A DNA stretch of 64,000 nt from Pirellula sp. GTDB lineage: Bacteria > Planctomycetota > Planctomycetia > Pirellulales > PNKZ01. The position numbers were made by a program, and so were the translations under genes. Below, piece after piece: positions 37,981-47,066 of this stretch (positions within the stretch are counted from its first letter, which is position 1; every line of letters starts with the position of its first letter). The notes beneath the pieces were generated by a model. The model was not told the DNA's origin and did not search any database. It saw only the letters and a program-made list of their open reading frames with translations. The stretch is taken from NCBI GenBank assembly GCA_013822735.1, contig PNKZ01000002.1:558001-622000 (forward strand), read 5' to 3'.

Positions 37981-39282
37981 ATGAATCAGCGATCTCATTC
38001 ACGGCTCCACATTTTCCGGGCACGCGTTATCGCCGTCGTTGTTGCGGTGGCTCCATGCATGGCGATGCCGATCGCCGCTGCCGAGCTTCCCTGGCCGCAA
38101 TTTCGCGGACCGGGCGGGCAAGGGCATTCCGACGCCCATGACTTGCCGACTCGCTGGAGCGACAAGGAAAACGTCACTTGGAAAACGCCTCTGCTCGGCG
38201 AAGGTTGGTCGTCTCCCGTGCTCGGTCACGGGGGCATTTGGATGACCGCCGCCTCGACCGACGGCCTATCGCTGCGCGCTTTGTGCGTCGACCCGAGCTC
38301 CGGGAAGTTATTGCACGACGTTGAAGTGATTCAACGCAGCGAACCGCTCCCGAAAAATACGAAAAACAGTTTCGCTTCGCCGACGCCTGTCGTTGACGAC
38401 CGAAACGTTTACGTTCACTTTGGCACGCAAGGCACGGCATGCCTCGACCAAGCGACGGGCAAAGTGTTGTGGGTCAATCAAGAATTGCAGCTCGACCACA
38501 AAGAAGGGCCCGGCAGTTCGCCGATTCTCTGGAACGATCTGTTGATCATCACCTGCGACGGCATGGACGTGCAGTTCGTCGCGGCGCTCGATAAGAACAC
38601 CGGCAAGCTCCGCTGGAAGACCGATCGCTCCGGACCTCCGGCCGACAATCCCGACCATCGCAAGGCGTACACGACGCCGCTCGTCATCACCGTCGACGGG
38701 AAGGAGCAGTTGATTAGCCCGGGCGCCGATCGCGTCATCGCTTACGAGCCGGCGACCGGTCGCGAACTTTGGAAGGTTGAATACAAGGGCTTCTCCATCG
38801 TGCCGCGCCCCGTGCTTGCTCACGACCTGCTGTACATCACCACGGCCTTCGCGCGCCCGGAGCTTTGGGCCATTCGCACGGGCGGAAAAGGAGACGTCAC
38901 GGAATCGCACGTCGCCTGGAAAATCAAAAAGCAAGTGCCGTCGAGCCCTTCGTCGTTGGTCGTCGGTAAAGAGCTGTACCTTATCAGCGACAAGGGAATC
39001 CTCACGGTGCTCGACGCCGTGAGCGGCGAGGAACTTTTCACGGAGCGGATCGGCGGCAATTTTTCGGCGTCGCCGCTCTATGCCGACGGCAAGATTTTCC
39101 TGTTTCGCGAAGACGGCATCTGCTACGTGCTGAAGCCGGGGCGAACTTACGAACTGTTGCAGGAAAATCAAATGGAGGGGCGCATTCTCGCCACTCCAGC
39201 CGCCGTCGGGCACACGATGTTCCTCCGCACCGACGCGGCCTTGTACCGCATCGAAAAGCCGACGACGCAGGCCTCGCGTTAG
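37981..39282 (+). CDS. secreted PQQ-like beta-propeller repeat protein
   Basis: 433 residues. A signal peptide ends near AAAELP, followed by the typical planctomycete start WPQFRGPGGQGHS and seven to eight propeller blades. Repeated segments include GKVLWVNQELQL, LRWKTDRSGPP and GRELWKVEYKGFS. BamB-like in fold, but no outer-membrane assembly partner is adjacent and no PQQ ligands were identified. These proteins probably act as scaffolds or enzymes in the periplasm; activity unknown. Confidence 0.88.
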   Translation: MNQRSHSRLHIFRARVIAVVVAVAPCMAMPIAAAELPWPQFRGPGGQGHSDAHDLPTRWSDKENVTWKTPLLGEGWSSPVLGHGGIWMTAASTDGLSLRALCVDPSSGKLLHDVEVIQRSEPLPKNTKNSFASPTPVVDDRNVYVHFGTQGTACLDQATGKVLWVNQELQLDHKEGPGSSPILWNDLLIITCDGMDVQFVAALDKNTGKLRWKTDRSGPPADNPDHRKAYTTPLVITVDGKEQLISPGADRVIAYEPATGRELWKVEYKGFSIVPRPVLAHDLLYITTAFARPELWAIRTGGKGDVTESHVAWKIKKQVPSSPSSLVVGKELYLISDKGILTVLDAVSGEELFTERIGGNFSASPLYADGKIFLFREDGICYVLKPGRTYELLQENQMEGRILATPAAVGHTMFLRTDAALYRIEKPTTQASR

Positions 39283-39306
39283 TCGCCGATTCGTCTCGCA
39301 GCGCTG

Positions 39307-40026
39307 CTAGGGGAAGTGAATATGCAGGTCCGGCCGCGCGCGAAGTAGTTCGCGCTCGCCGGCTTCCGTCACCTGCGTTCCTTCCAGATAGAGCGATTCG
39401 AGCTGCTTCATCGTCGCGAGCGGTTTCAAGCCTGCGTCGGTGAGCGGAGCGAAGCGAATGATCAGATGTCGAAGCTTCGGTAGCTTGGCAATTTCCGCGA
39501 GGCTTGCATCCGTCAGACGACTACTGCCGACGCGGAGCAACTCAAGATCGACCAGCGACGAAACGCGGCTCGAAGCGGCATCGTCGATCTCGCATTTCGC
39601 AACGTTTAAGCGCTTGAGCTTCTGCAGCGAAGTAAGCCGCGTCCAACCTTCGTTGCCGATCGTCGTTTCGCCGAGCACTAGCACTTCGAGATTCCCAAGC
39701 GAGGCAACTTGCTTTGCGGCTAAGTCGTCGAAACCGGCGTGGGGAAGTTCCAGTTGCGTGAGCGTGGTAAGTGTCCCGAGCGTTTGCAGCTGGACGTCGC
39801 TGAGTGTCGTCTCGTCGGCACGGATCGTCGTGCTGCGGCCGGCCTGCACTTCCGCCGCCTGCTGGTCGAACGAAGCCGACTGCGACGCTGCGGCAGTGCC
39901 CGTGCCGCCGGTCGGGCGGTTTTCCGGGCCCACAGGCTTATCGCAGCCCAGAATTGCCAGTACCGCGGATATAGAGATAACCAGACGGGCGCGAGAAGGC
40001 CGGAAAATCGAAACGTTAGGCATCAT
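39307..40026 (-). CDS. leucine-rich repeat lipoprotein
   Basis: About 239 residues. The signal peptide ends in a lipobox (LAILGC). A Ser/Thr/Gly linker follows, then seven to eight leucine-rich repeats of about 24 residues (LTTLTQLELPHAGFDDLAAK, LEVLVLGETTIGNEGW). The repeats are of the bacterial type with polar positions typical of planctomycete LRR proteins. It diverges from the toroid protein gene at 40147, with which it shares a 120-nt promoter region. Ligand unknown. Confidence 0.85.
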   Translation of the reverse strand: MMPNVSIFRPSRARLVISISAVLAILGCDKPVGPENRPTGGTGTAAASQSASFDQQAAEVQAGRSTTIRADETTLSDVQLQTLGTLTTLTQLELPHAGFDDLAAKQVASLGNLEVLVLGETTIGNEGWTRLTSLQKLKRLNVAKCEIDDAASSRVSSLVDLELLRVGSSRLTDASLAEIAKLPKLRHLIIRFAPLTDAGLKPLATMKQLESLYLEGTQVTEAGERELLRARPDLHIHFP

Positions 40027-40146
40027 TGATACAGTTCGGCTCGTTTCATTCAAGCGGCGTAAAATAGCGGGTAGCATTACAGACTAGCGATTTTACCGAC
40101 CGAGCGGTCGAGGCGTCGCCCGTAATTTCGTCGTCGCAGCTCGAGT

Positions 40147-41688
40147 ATGGCCACGCTCACCGAACCCGCCGCCGTTCTCGCGACGCACGCTGCGCCGGTG
40201 CGCTTGGGGCTGCGCATGCAAGTGAGCCGTGAAAGCCGCCGTCTTGCCACGGCCTCGACGTTCAGCGCCGCCGTGCATGTGGGGCTCGTGCTGTTGCTAG
40301 GAAGCTGGGGCATAGCGGCGAAGCCGACCCCTTCGAATACGGCATTGCAAGTCTCGGTGGCTGCCGTCGAGCCGCCCCTCGAAGTGATCGAAAAGCTCCT
40401 GGAGCCGACGATCGAGGAGAGGAACTTCGAACCTGGACAAGCGGTGCTCGTGGTCTCGGGTAGCGCGATGGTCGCGCCGGTCGTTATTCCGGAGCCTAAG
40501 CCGTCGACGGCTCGGCCGCAGAAGCTCAGCGCCGAACAAGTCGACGTCGACGTCTTCGCACAGAGCCCATTGCTCGCGGCGGTCGATACGGGCAAGTATA
40601 AAACGAAGCTCGGACAGATTCGCAGCGCCGGCCAACGGATGCAGGCCGTCATCTATCGAGGCGGCAGCGTCGAAAGTGAGAAGGCGGTTGCACTGGCGCT
40701 GGTATGGATCGCCAAGCATCAGCTGCCCGACGGGAGTTGGAGCTTCGATCATCGCACGAGCGGCGATTGTCGCGGACAGTGTCGGCACGCAGGCACGATG
40801 TCGAACGCGCGGATTGCCGCCACGGCGCTGGCGATGTTGCCGTTTCTCGCCGCCGGAGAAACACACAAGCAAGGGCGCTACAAAAAGGAAATTGATGCCG
40901 GCCTGAAGTTTCTCTTGCGCAACATGCAGTCTAACGGCGCCCTGACGCAGGGGGGCGGCACCATGTATTCGCAAGCGCTAGCGACCGTGGTTCTCTGCGA
41001 ACTCTCGGCGATCACCCGTGATCGCGATTTGCTGAAGCCTTCGCGCACGGCGATGGGCTACATCGTTGCGGCGCAAGATCCTCGTGGCGGCGGCTGGCGT
41101 TACTTCCCCGGAATGCCGGGCGACACTTCTGTGACCGGCTGGCAAGTCATGGCGCTTAAGAGCGCCGACAACGCTTACCATCCCGTGCCGCCGGTCTCGC
41201 TCGAGGGAGCCCGCAAGTTTCTCGATTACGTGCAACAAGACGGGGGATCGGCGTACGGCTATGCGACTCCCGACGAAGCCTCGACCGCATCGACGCCGGT
41301 CGGACTCCTCTGCCGCATGCAAATGGGATGGACGCGCGACGAGCCGGCACTGATTCACGGCGTCGAGGCCTTGATGGTTCGCGGGCCGCTGCCGAACAAC
41401 ATGTATTACAACTTCTATGCAACGCAGGTCTTGCACCATTTCGGCGGGCCGCATTGGACCGAATGGAACAAGCGCATGCGCGACCATTTGGTGCGCACGC
41501 AAGCGACGGCGGGGCACGAAACGGGGAGCTGGCATTTCGAAGAAGTCACGCGGGAAGATGCGTTGGCCCCCCTGGTCGGCGGTCGGCTCTACACCACCGC
41601 GCTCGCCGCCCTCACGCTCGAGGTCTACTACCGATATTTGCCGCTCTACGGCAATCGGATTTTTCCGGATGAAACGAAGAAGCCGTAA
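40147..41688 (+). CDS. membrane-anchored prenyltransferase/squalene-oxidase-repeat (alpha/alpha toroid) protein, paralogue 1
   Basis: 513 residues. One membrane segment at about 38-56 in a TonB-like N-terminus. A linker follows, then an alpha/alpha-toroid domain from about 180 with KHQLPDGSWSFDH, GGGWRYFPGMPGDTSVTGWQ and LYTTALAALTLEVYYRYLPL. A cysteine cluster GDCRGQC follows the first repeat. There is no DxDD motif of terpene cyclases, so an enzymatic cyclase role is unlikely. A paralogue follows 102 nt downstream. Confidence 0.82.
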   Translation: MATLTEPAAVLATHAAPVRLGLRMQVSRESRRLATASTFSAAVHVGLVLLLGSWGIAAKPTPSNTALQVSVAAVEPPLEVIEKLLEPTIEERNFEPGQAVLVVSGSAMVAPVVIPEPKPSTARPQKLSAEQVDVDVFAQSPLLAAVDTGKYKTKLGQIRSAGQRMQAVIYRGGSVESEKAVALALVWIAKHQLPDGSWSFDHRTSGDCRGQCRHAGTMSNARIAATALAMLPFLAAGETHKQGRYKKEIDAGLKFLLRNMQSNGALTQGGGTMYSQALATVVLCELSAITRDRDLLKPSRTAMGYIVAAQDPRGGGWRYFPGMPGDTSVTGWQVMALKSADNAYHPVPPVSLEGARKFLDYVQQDGGSAYGYATPDEASTASTPVGLLCRMQMGWTRDEPALIHGVEALMVRGPLPNNMYYNFYATQVLHHFGGPHWTEWNKRMRDHLVRTQATAGHETGSWHFEEVTREDALAPLVGGRLYTTALAALTLEVYYRYLPLYGNRIFPDETKKP

Positions 41689-41790
41689 GTAGCGGGCGAT
41701 TCCGGGATAACGATCGTGCCGCCGCGGCTTTGAAGCGCAACCTATAGTTGCAAGTTACCGCCGCTCCGTCCGTATACGGCCCTTCCGTCC

Positions 41791-43560
41791 ATGTCTGCCG
41801 ATGCTCAGCCGCCGCTTGGTCACTCGCATCCCGTCGCTCCGGGAATGGGGGACGCTGCGCCCGGCATCGGCGGTCCGTTACCTCCGCTCGCGCCGCTGCC
41901 GCCGCCGGTCGTGCCGCTCAACGCGCCGCAGGTAAAGCCTGCCTCGTCGCCGACGCATCCTGTTCCGCCGCAAACGACGCCCGGCCATCCGAAACCGCGA
42001 CCTGTTGCGAAACCGATTGTTGCTCAGACCACGTCGTCGCCGAAGAATGCGCCGCGCCCTGCCCCGCTCGTCGCGCAACCGGTGGTGGAAGAACCGACGG
42101 CAAAGTTGACGACGAGCGTCGCCGCCGGCGCCGATCTGTTTCGAGGACCGCGCAAGTTCGTCGTCTCAGGGCTTGTCAGCACGATCGTACATTGCCTACT
42201 GGTGATCATGTTGGCGCTGATGGGAACGAGTCGACCGGAGGTCTATCGCGTTTATCTGGAATCGACGGGAGAGCGCCCGCGGCCCGTGCAACCGGAGACG
42301 CTCAATATCTCCCCTTCGACCGTCGCCAAGACGACCGGGGTCCTGGCCGGCGGTGAGTCGCCGCAAGCGATGGCGCTGGCATCGATCCAAGCGCCGACGC
42401 TCGGCAAGCGTACCGACGATCGCCCGACGCTCCATTCGCCGACGTTGACGTCTCCCGGAAATCTCGGCGTCGGCGATTTGCTGACGCCGGTCGGCGGGAG
42501 TCCGTTCGGCATGCTCGATGGTCGCGACGGCGATCTGAAACGTTCGTTGCTCCAAGACGGCGGTAGCGACGCCAGCGAGATCGCCGTGGCCCGAGGCTTG
42601 CGTTGGTTAGCTGCCCATCAACGCGAAGACGGCAGTTGGCACTTCAACCATTTGCAAGACGGCGTCTGCAAATATTGCCGCAATCCCGGCAACCACGGCT
42701 CGACGACGGCTTCGACGGGCCTGGCGCTATTGCCGTTTCTCGGCGCGGGCCAAACGCACATGCGCGGCGAGTATCAAGAAACGGTCCGCAAAGCGCTGGA
42801 GTTTCTCAAGAAGCGCACGATCGCCACGCCGCTCGGCGGCGACTTACAAGACGGCGTGAATCTCTATTCACAGGCCATTGCGTCGCTCGCGCTCTGTGAA
42901 GCGTATGCGATGACGCGCGATCCGGAACTTGCGCCGGCCTGCCGCGAAGCCATTCGATTTATCGTTAACGCGCAAGATAAAAACGGCGGCGGCTGGCGCT
43001 ATTTCCCGGGCCAAGTCGGCGACACCACCGTGACCGGCTGGATGCTGATGGCCCTGAAAAGCGGACAGTTGACCTACATGCCGATCTCTCCCGAAGTTTG
43101 GACCGGCGCGAAGCGGTATCTCGACTTCGTGCAAGACGACGGCGGCGCGGCGTACGGCTACCAAGCTCCGAACAAACAAGACGCGACGATGACCGCGATC
43201 GGTCTGTTGTGCCGCATGTACGCCGGTTGGCCGCGCTCGCAAGCGGCGTTGGCCCGCGGAGTGCGCATGCTGAGCAAACGGGGCCCTTCGGAGCACGACC
43301 TCTATTACGACTACTATGCCACGCAGGTCCTGCGCCATTACGGCGGCCCCGAATGGACCGATTGGAACTTGAAGATGCGGGAGTTTCTGATCGGCACGCA
43401 AGCCAAGGAAGGGCACTCCTCGGGCAGTTGGTACTTCCCCGACAAACACGGCGACCAAGGAGGCCGTGTCTACAACACGGCAATGGCGATCCTCATTTTG
43501 GAAGTCTATTACCGGCACCTGCCGATCTACGGCAGTCGAGTCCTTGGGGAAGGCTACTAA
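41791..43560 (+). CDS. membrane-anchored prenyltransferase/squalene-oxidase-repeat protein, paralogue 2
   Basis: 589 residues. The N-terminal 110 residues are rich in proline, then one membrane helix (about 130-150, VSTIVHCLLVIMLALMG). The toroid domain starts near 265 with AHQREDGSWHFNHLQDG and a CKYC pair, continuing with GGGWRYFPGQVGDTTVTGWM and VYNTAMAILILEVYYRHLPI. It is a clear paralogue of the preceding gene. Two copies side by side suggest a heteromer; that is inference. Confidence 0.82.
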   Translation: MSADAQPPLGHSHPVAPGMGDAAPGIGGPLPPLAPLPPPVVPLNAPQVKPASSPTHPVPPQTTPGHPKPRPVAKPIVAQTTSSPKNAPRPAPLVAQPVVEEPTAKLTTSVAAGADLFRGPRKFVVSGLVSTIVHCLLVIMLALMGTSRPEVYRVYLESTGERPRPVQPETLNISPSTVAKTTGVLAGGESPQAMALASIQAPTLGKRTDDRPTLHSPTLTSPGNLGVGDLLTPVGGSPFGMLDGRDGDLKRSLLQDGGSDASEIAVARGLRWLAAHQREDGSWHFNHLQDGVCKYCRNPGNHGSTTASTGLALLPFLGAGQTHMRGEYQETVRKALEFLKKRTIATPLGGDLQDGVNLYSQAIASLALCEAYAMTRDPELAPACREAIRFIVNAQDKNGGGWRYFPGQVGDTTVTGWMLMALKSGQLTYMPISPEVWTGAKRYLDFVQDDGGAAYGYQAPNKQDATMTAIGLLCRMYAGWPRSQAALARGVRMLSKRGPSEHDLYYDYYATQVLRHYGGPEWTDWNLKMREFLIGTQAKEGHSSGSWYFPDKHGDQGGRVYNTAMAILILEVYYRHLPIYGSRVLGEGY

Positions 43561-43673
43561 GGCCTTTCAGGCCGCGATCTTAGTCGCCTCCATGGAAAAA
43601 CGCACGAACTCCCGCCTATTCAGACGCCACTGGCATTTGCGTCCGGCCTAAGTTAAAACGGAATCTACCAATC

Positions 43674-43746
43674 GCGGGCGTATCTCAGTTGGTAGAGAGC
43701 TAGCTTCCCAAGCTGGATGTCGCCGGTTCGAGCCCGGTCGCCCGCT
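43674..43746 (+). tRNA. tRNA-Gly (anticodon CCC)
   Basis: 73-nt cloverleaf. Acceptor GCGGGCG pairs with CGCCCGC, D stem TCTC with GAGA, anticodon stem CTAGC with GCTGG. The anticodon loop TTCCCAA gives CCC, and the T arm is GCCGG-TTCGAGC-CCGGT. Discriminator is T, as usual for glycine; CCA is not encoded. It reads GGG codons. Confidence 0.93.
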
Positions 43747-43910
43747 CTGAATTGTAAATTTTGCAGTTACGGCGACTTACGTAACCTGCCGCTGTTCGGC
43801 AGCGCGGCCCGTTTGAGCCTGAGTACTCCGGTAGTACCGGATTCGGTTCTTCGGAGTTGAGCGCTATGTCTCGAACCCGGCCCTCTCGGCAACCCTCGTA
43901 TCGTCATCGC

Positions 43911-44195
43911 CTAATGGTTCGCGATTTCAAGTAGTACGTCCCCATGGCACGGACCGGGCGTCGGACAAAAGCAAAGTAAGTCCTTCCCTCGCAATTCCCC
44001 GATCTCCGCTCGCATCTGCTTGGCGCGCGGATCATCGCCCCTGATCCATTCCCGAAACAGTCGGACGACTTCCGCACGCTCCGTCTCGGCATCGATCTTG
44101 AACGGATTTCCCCATTTCGACGGCCGACTGATGACGACGGCGCCCGGCGGCTTACGCCACCCCTTTGTTCGCTTCTGCTGAAGCCGTTTCGGCAT
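43911..44195 (-). CDS. DUF4326 family protein
   Basis: 94 residues with no membrane segment. PSKWGNPFKI near the N-terminus, a central RxFREWI stretch and LLCFCPTPGPCHGDVLLE at the C-terminus match DUF4326, a small family often found in phage and plasmid genomes. It lies 164 nt from tRNA-Gly in opposite orientation. ATG at 44195 is preferred to the GTG at 44201 because GAGGTG is about 10 nt upstream. Function unknown. Confidence 0.75.
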   Translation of the reverse strand: MPKRLQQKRTKGWRKPPGAVVISRPSKWGNPFKIDAETERAEVVRLFREWIRGDDPRAKQMRAEIGELRGKDLLCFCPTPGPCHGDVLLEIANH

Positions 44196-44386
44196 ACGCA
44201 CATCACCTCAAAAACAACGCCGCCGCATGACGGCAGACAGTGCGCGCGGCTAATTCCACACACAAGTTGTCGCGGGCTTGCGGGTAGGGTCGGCGTCACG
44301 GAGAAGCCGGCGTGCGCCTTCGGTGCGGCGCCGTTTAAGGCGGCGCTCACGCCGCTCCAAGCCTCTATAAGTCGTAGTCTTTAGAG

Positions 44387-45973
44387 TCAAACCCTTGTGC
44401 TTGAATCGATCTCCGACTCCGATTTATGACTTCCCGGGACTGCAGAAAGGACTCTCTTCAGCTCGATAAAATCGACCGGCTTAGTCAAGTGAAGGTCGAA
44501 GCCGGCATCGTGGGCTTTGCGGACGTCCTCGTCTTGTCCATAGCCGCTTTGTGCTATGAGGTAGGCATGTTCCGTAATAGGATCGGCGCGCAATGCGCGT
44601 GCGACTTCAAAGCCGTTTCTTCCGGGAAGACCGATGTCGCATAAGACAATGCTGGGAGAAAAACGCCGGGCGAGATCAAGACCCGCGTTCCCCGAGTCGG
44701 CCCACTCCACTTGGTAACCGATGTGGCTCAGCAGCATTTTCATGCTCTGGGCCATATCGCGATTGTCTTCGATCACCAAAATGCGTTTCATTTCCTGATT
44801 GGGGATGGCCGGCTCTGCTGCCGGCGTAGTTTCGACGACGCCCGATTCGGTCAATGGAACCGACAAGGTGAACGAAGAACCTCTACCGACACCGTCGCTG
44901 GACGCTTGAATGGCGCCGCCGTGCAAGTTGGCCAGACCTTTCGCCAGCGACAAGCCCAATCCGAGTCCTCCTTTGCTGCGATCCAAGCTTTCGTCGGCCT
45001 GCGAGAAAGTGTCGAAGATCTGCAGGAGCGTTTCGCGACTCATGCCGATACCGGTGTCGGAGATGCGGATCAACACCGATTTAGTTTCGCGGTTGGTTTC
45101 GCAAGCTACCCGAATTTCACCGCCAGGATTGGTGAATTTGTTGGCGTTGTTCAAAAGATTGCCGACGATTTGCGCCAGCCGAATACTGTCGCCGCAAACT
45201 GCGGCATCCTCCGCCAGCGAAAGCAAAACCAACCGGATGCCGTTCTTTTCAATCAAGGGGCGATAGTCTTCTACGACGTCGTGCACGATTGAATTAAGAT
45301 CGCAGAGAGTTTGGCGCAAGCGCACTTTGCCGCGCGCGATTCGGGAAACGTCGAGCAAGTCATCCACGAGCCGCGACATATGCGTCACTTGACGCTCCAT
45401 CATTTGTCGCGTTTGAATCGCGTCCGGTGAATCGCCGGGGATAAAATCGAGGACTTGCAGACCGTTGCGGATCGGGCCGAGCGGATTGCGAAGCTCGTGA
45501 GCCAACATCGCGAGAAAGTCGTCTTTGTGGCGATTCGCCTCTTCCAGGCGATCGGCCTGCTTCCGCAATTCTTCTTCGGTAACGATCCGCTCGGTGACGT
45601 CTTCAATCAACGTCAGCGTGCCGCAGATCACCTCATCCTCGAGCAGCGGCATCAAGCGGGCCGTCTGCTGCATGTTCATCAGGTGCGTGTGCGCGACCGT
45701 CGGCGGCATCGGCAGAAGGTATTTATGAAATCGCTGCGACAGCAAACAGGCTTGGCCCTCTAAGGCTTGGCGATAATAGCGGTCCATCGCGCGGACGAGC
45801 AAATCAGGATAAATTTCCACGATCCGGCGGCCCACAACGTCGCGAGCCGCTTTACCGCTGCGCTGTTCCAGCCAGCGATTCCAGCCGGTGACGACGAGAT
45901 TGGAATCCGTCGTCACGACGCCCCATGCGCCTAACCGATCAAGCGTCGCAATTAAGAGGTTGCTCGATTCCAT
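44387..45973 (-). CDS. PAS-containing hybrid histidine kinase with C-terminal receiver
   Basis: 528 residues and no transmembrane segment, so a soluble sensor. A PAS domain covers about 8-120, HisKA has the phospho-histidine in MLAHELRNPLGP (His159), and the HATPase domain has NLLNNANKFT and SDTGIGMS. The receiver domain (about 400-510) has VIEDNRDMAQ, the aspartate in LCDIGLPG and lysine in TKPVD. It lies 104 nt downstream of the cheC stop on the same strand and may be read from the chemosensory operon, though the junction is not coupled. Start alternative GTG at 45985. Confidence 0.88.
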   Translation of the reverse strand: MESSNLLIATLDRLGAWGVVTTDSNLVVTGWNRWLEQRSGKAARDVVGRRIVEIYPDLLVRAMDRYYRQALEGQACLLSQRFHKYLLPMPPTVAHTHLMNMQQTARLMPLLEDEVICGTLTLIEDVTERIVTEEELRKQADRLEEANRHKDDFLAMLAHELRNPLGPIRNGLQVLDFIPGDSPDAIQTRQMMERQVTHMSRLVDDLLDVSRIARGKVRLRQTLCDLNSIVHDVVEDYRPLIEKNGIRLVLLSLAEDAAVCGDSIRLAQIVGNLLNNANKFTNPGGEIRVACETNRETKSVLIRISDTGIGMSRETLLQIFDTFSQADESLDRSKGGLGLGLSLAKGLANLHGGAIQASSDGVGRGSSFTLSVPLTESGVVETTPAAEPAIPNQEMKRILVIEDNRDMAQSMKMLLSHIGYQVEWADSGNAGLDLARRFSPSIVLCDIGLPGRNGFEVARALRADPITEHAYLIAQSGYGQDEDVRKAHDAGFDLHLTKPVDFIELKRVLSAVPGSHKSESEIDSSTRV

Positions 45974-46077
45974 GCCTATCGTCACTTAAATTTCACTTCG
46001 AAAATCTCAATCGTCGTAACCAAGCAACTCGGTAGATGTCGGTGGCACGTTACGGCCGACCCCAGTTCGATGTCGCG

Positions 46078-46701
46078 TCAATCTCCCTTAAGGGAGCGTT
46101 CGGCCCAGGCTTCCACTTCTTGCAAAAACAACTCAAACGACGCGATGCCCAGCACCAATACCAAGCACCCGGTGACTTCGCTTTGTCGCAGGCGAAATCT
46201 CGCTCCCACGATGAGTGCATGTTGCATCGGGTTCTTTTCGACGACGAGAGAGTTCACCATCGCGCCGAGATCATCCAAGCTAAGGTGCGGTACCGAAAAC
46301 GAGAATCGTACCTGCAGCAGATTGCCGAACACGCCGAGGCAAGCATTCATGACGATGTTGCCGATTTCGGTGACGACTTCGCGCGCCGAAGCTCCCAAGC
46401 CTTGAGTCGGAACGTCGCCGTCGGTCAGCAGATCAACAAGATGGACCGCACCGTCGAAGTTGAGCAGGAGAAAAGCGTCTCCGGCCACAGGACCCGAAAA
46501 CACTTGGTGAACCGTGGCGACTTCACCCTTTACGAAACGGGACAACTCCGTCGATATTTCAGCGATCGGGTGAACCGATACTTCGGGCACTTCGAGGTCG
46601 ACGCGACTACCGGTCAATTCCGAAAGCGAAGCGGCGGAGCGCGAAAACGCAATATTGATTAGTTCCGCGATCGCGTCGGATTGCAATTCCGAAAGGATCA
46701 T
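46078..46701 (-). CDS. cheC: CheC-family CheY-P phosphatase
   Basis: 207 residues. Two copies of the CheC signature with paired Glu and Asn: AIAELINIAFSRSAASL near the N-terminus and REVVTEIGNIVMNACLGVF in the middle. CheC dephosphorylates CheY-P in organisms lacking CheZ. It overlaps the cheY stop by 4 nt, so it is translationally coupled. Last gene of the core chemosensory operon. Confidence 0.87.
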   Translation of the reverse strand: MILSELQSDAIAELINIAFSRSAASLSELTGSRVDLEVPEVSVHPIAEISTELSRFVKGEVATVHQVFSGPVAGDAFLLLNFDGAVHLVDLLTDGDVPTQGLGASAREVVTEIGNIVMNACLGVFGNLLQVRFSFSVPHLSLDDLGAMVNSLVVEKNPMQHALIVGARFRLRQSEVTGCLVLVLGIASFELFLQEVEAWAERSLKGD

Positions 46702-47066
46702 GGGCCGACCTCCGGCAAGATCGCGGCGATGGCGCTTAAGAGCGGCTGCGCGGAGACCGGCTTTACGATAAATCCGCAGGCGCCGCCGGCGTCGGCCATT
46801 TCACGTGTGGAGCTTTGCACGTCGGCGGTCACGAAAACCACTCGAACCGCTGGATCCAAATCGCGAAGACGCTTCAATACTTCCAGGCCGTCCATGTCGC
46901 GCATCGTTACGTCAAGCAACACCAATTCCGGCTTGTCGAGAAAGTATCGCTCGATCGCCGCCAAGCCGTCTTGGGCATCGGTTACCTCGTGGCCGGCATT
47001 CTCCAAGATCATGCGAGTTGCGCGGCGTGCGAGACCTGAATCGTCGACGACTAGAATTTTTGACAC
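46698..47066 (-). CDS. cheY: CheY-like response regulator
   Basis: 122-residue receiver. VVDDSGLARRA, the phospho-aspartate in VLLDVTMRDMDG, threonine in FVTADVQ and lysine in IVKPVSA are present. The GTG start at 47066 overlaps the cheB stop by 1 nt (TAGTG), with AGGAG upstream. It is the likely output of CheA together with the separate receiver at 55977-56360. Confidence 0.9.
   Translation of the reverse strand: MSKILVVDDSGLARRATRMILENAGHEVTDAQDGLAAIERYFLDKPELVLLDVTMRDMDGLEVLKRLRDLDPAVRVVFVTADVQSSTREMADAGGACGFIVKPVSAQPLLSAIAAILPEVGP

Noticed and set aside
44387-45973. Hybrid kinase as a core member of the che operon
   Set aside because: Separated by a 104-nt gap without coupling, and its own receiver makes it self-contained; operon membership remains possible but unsupported.
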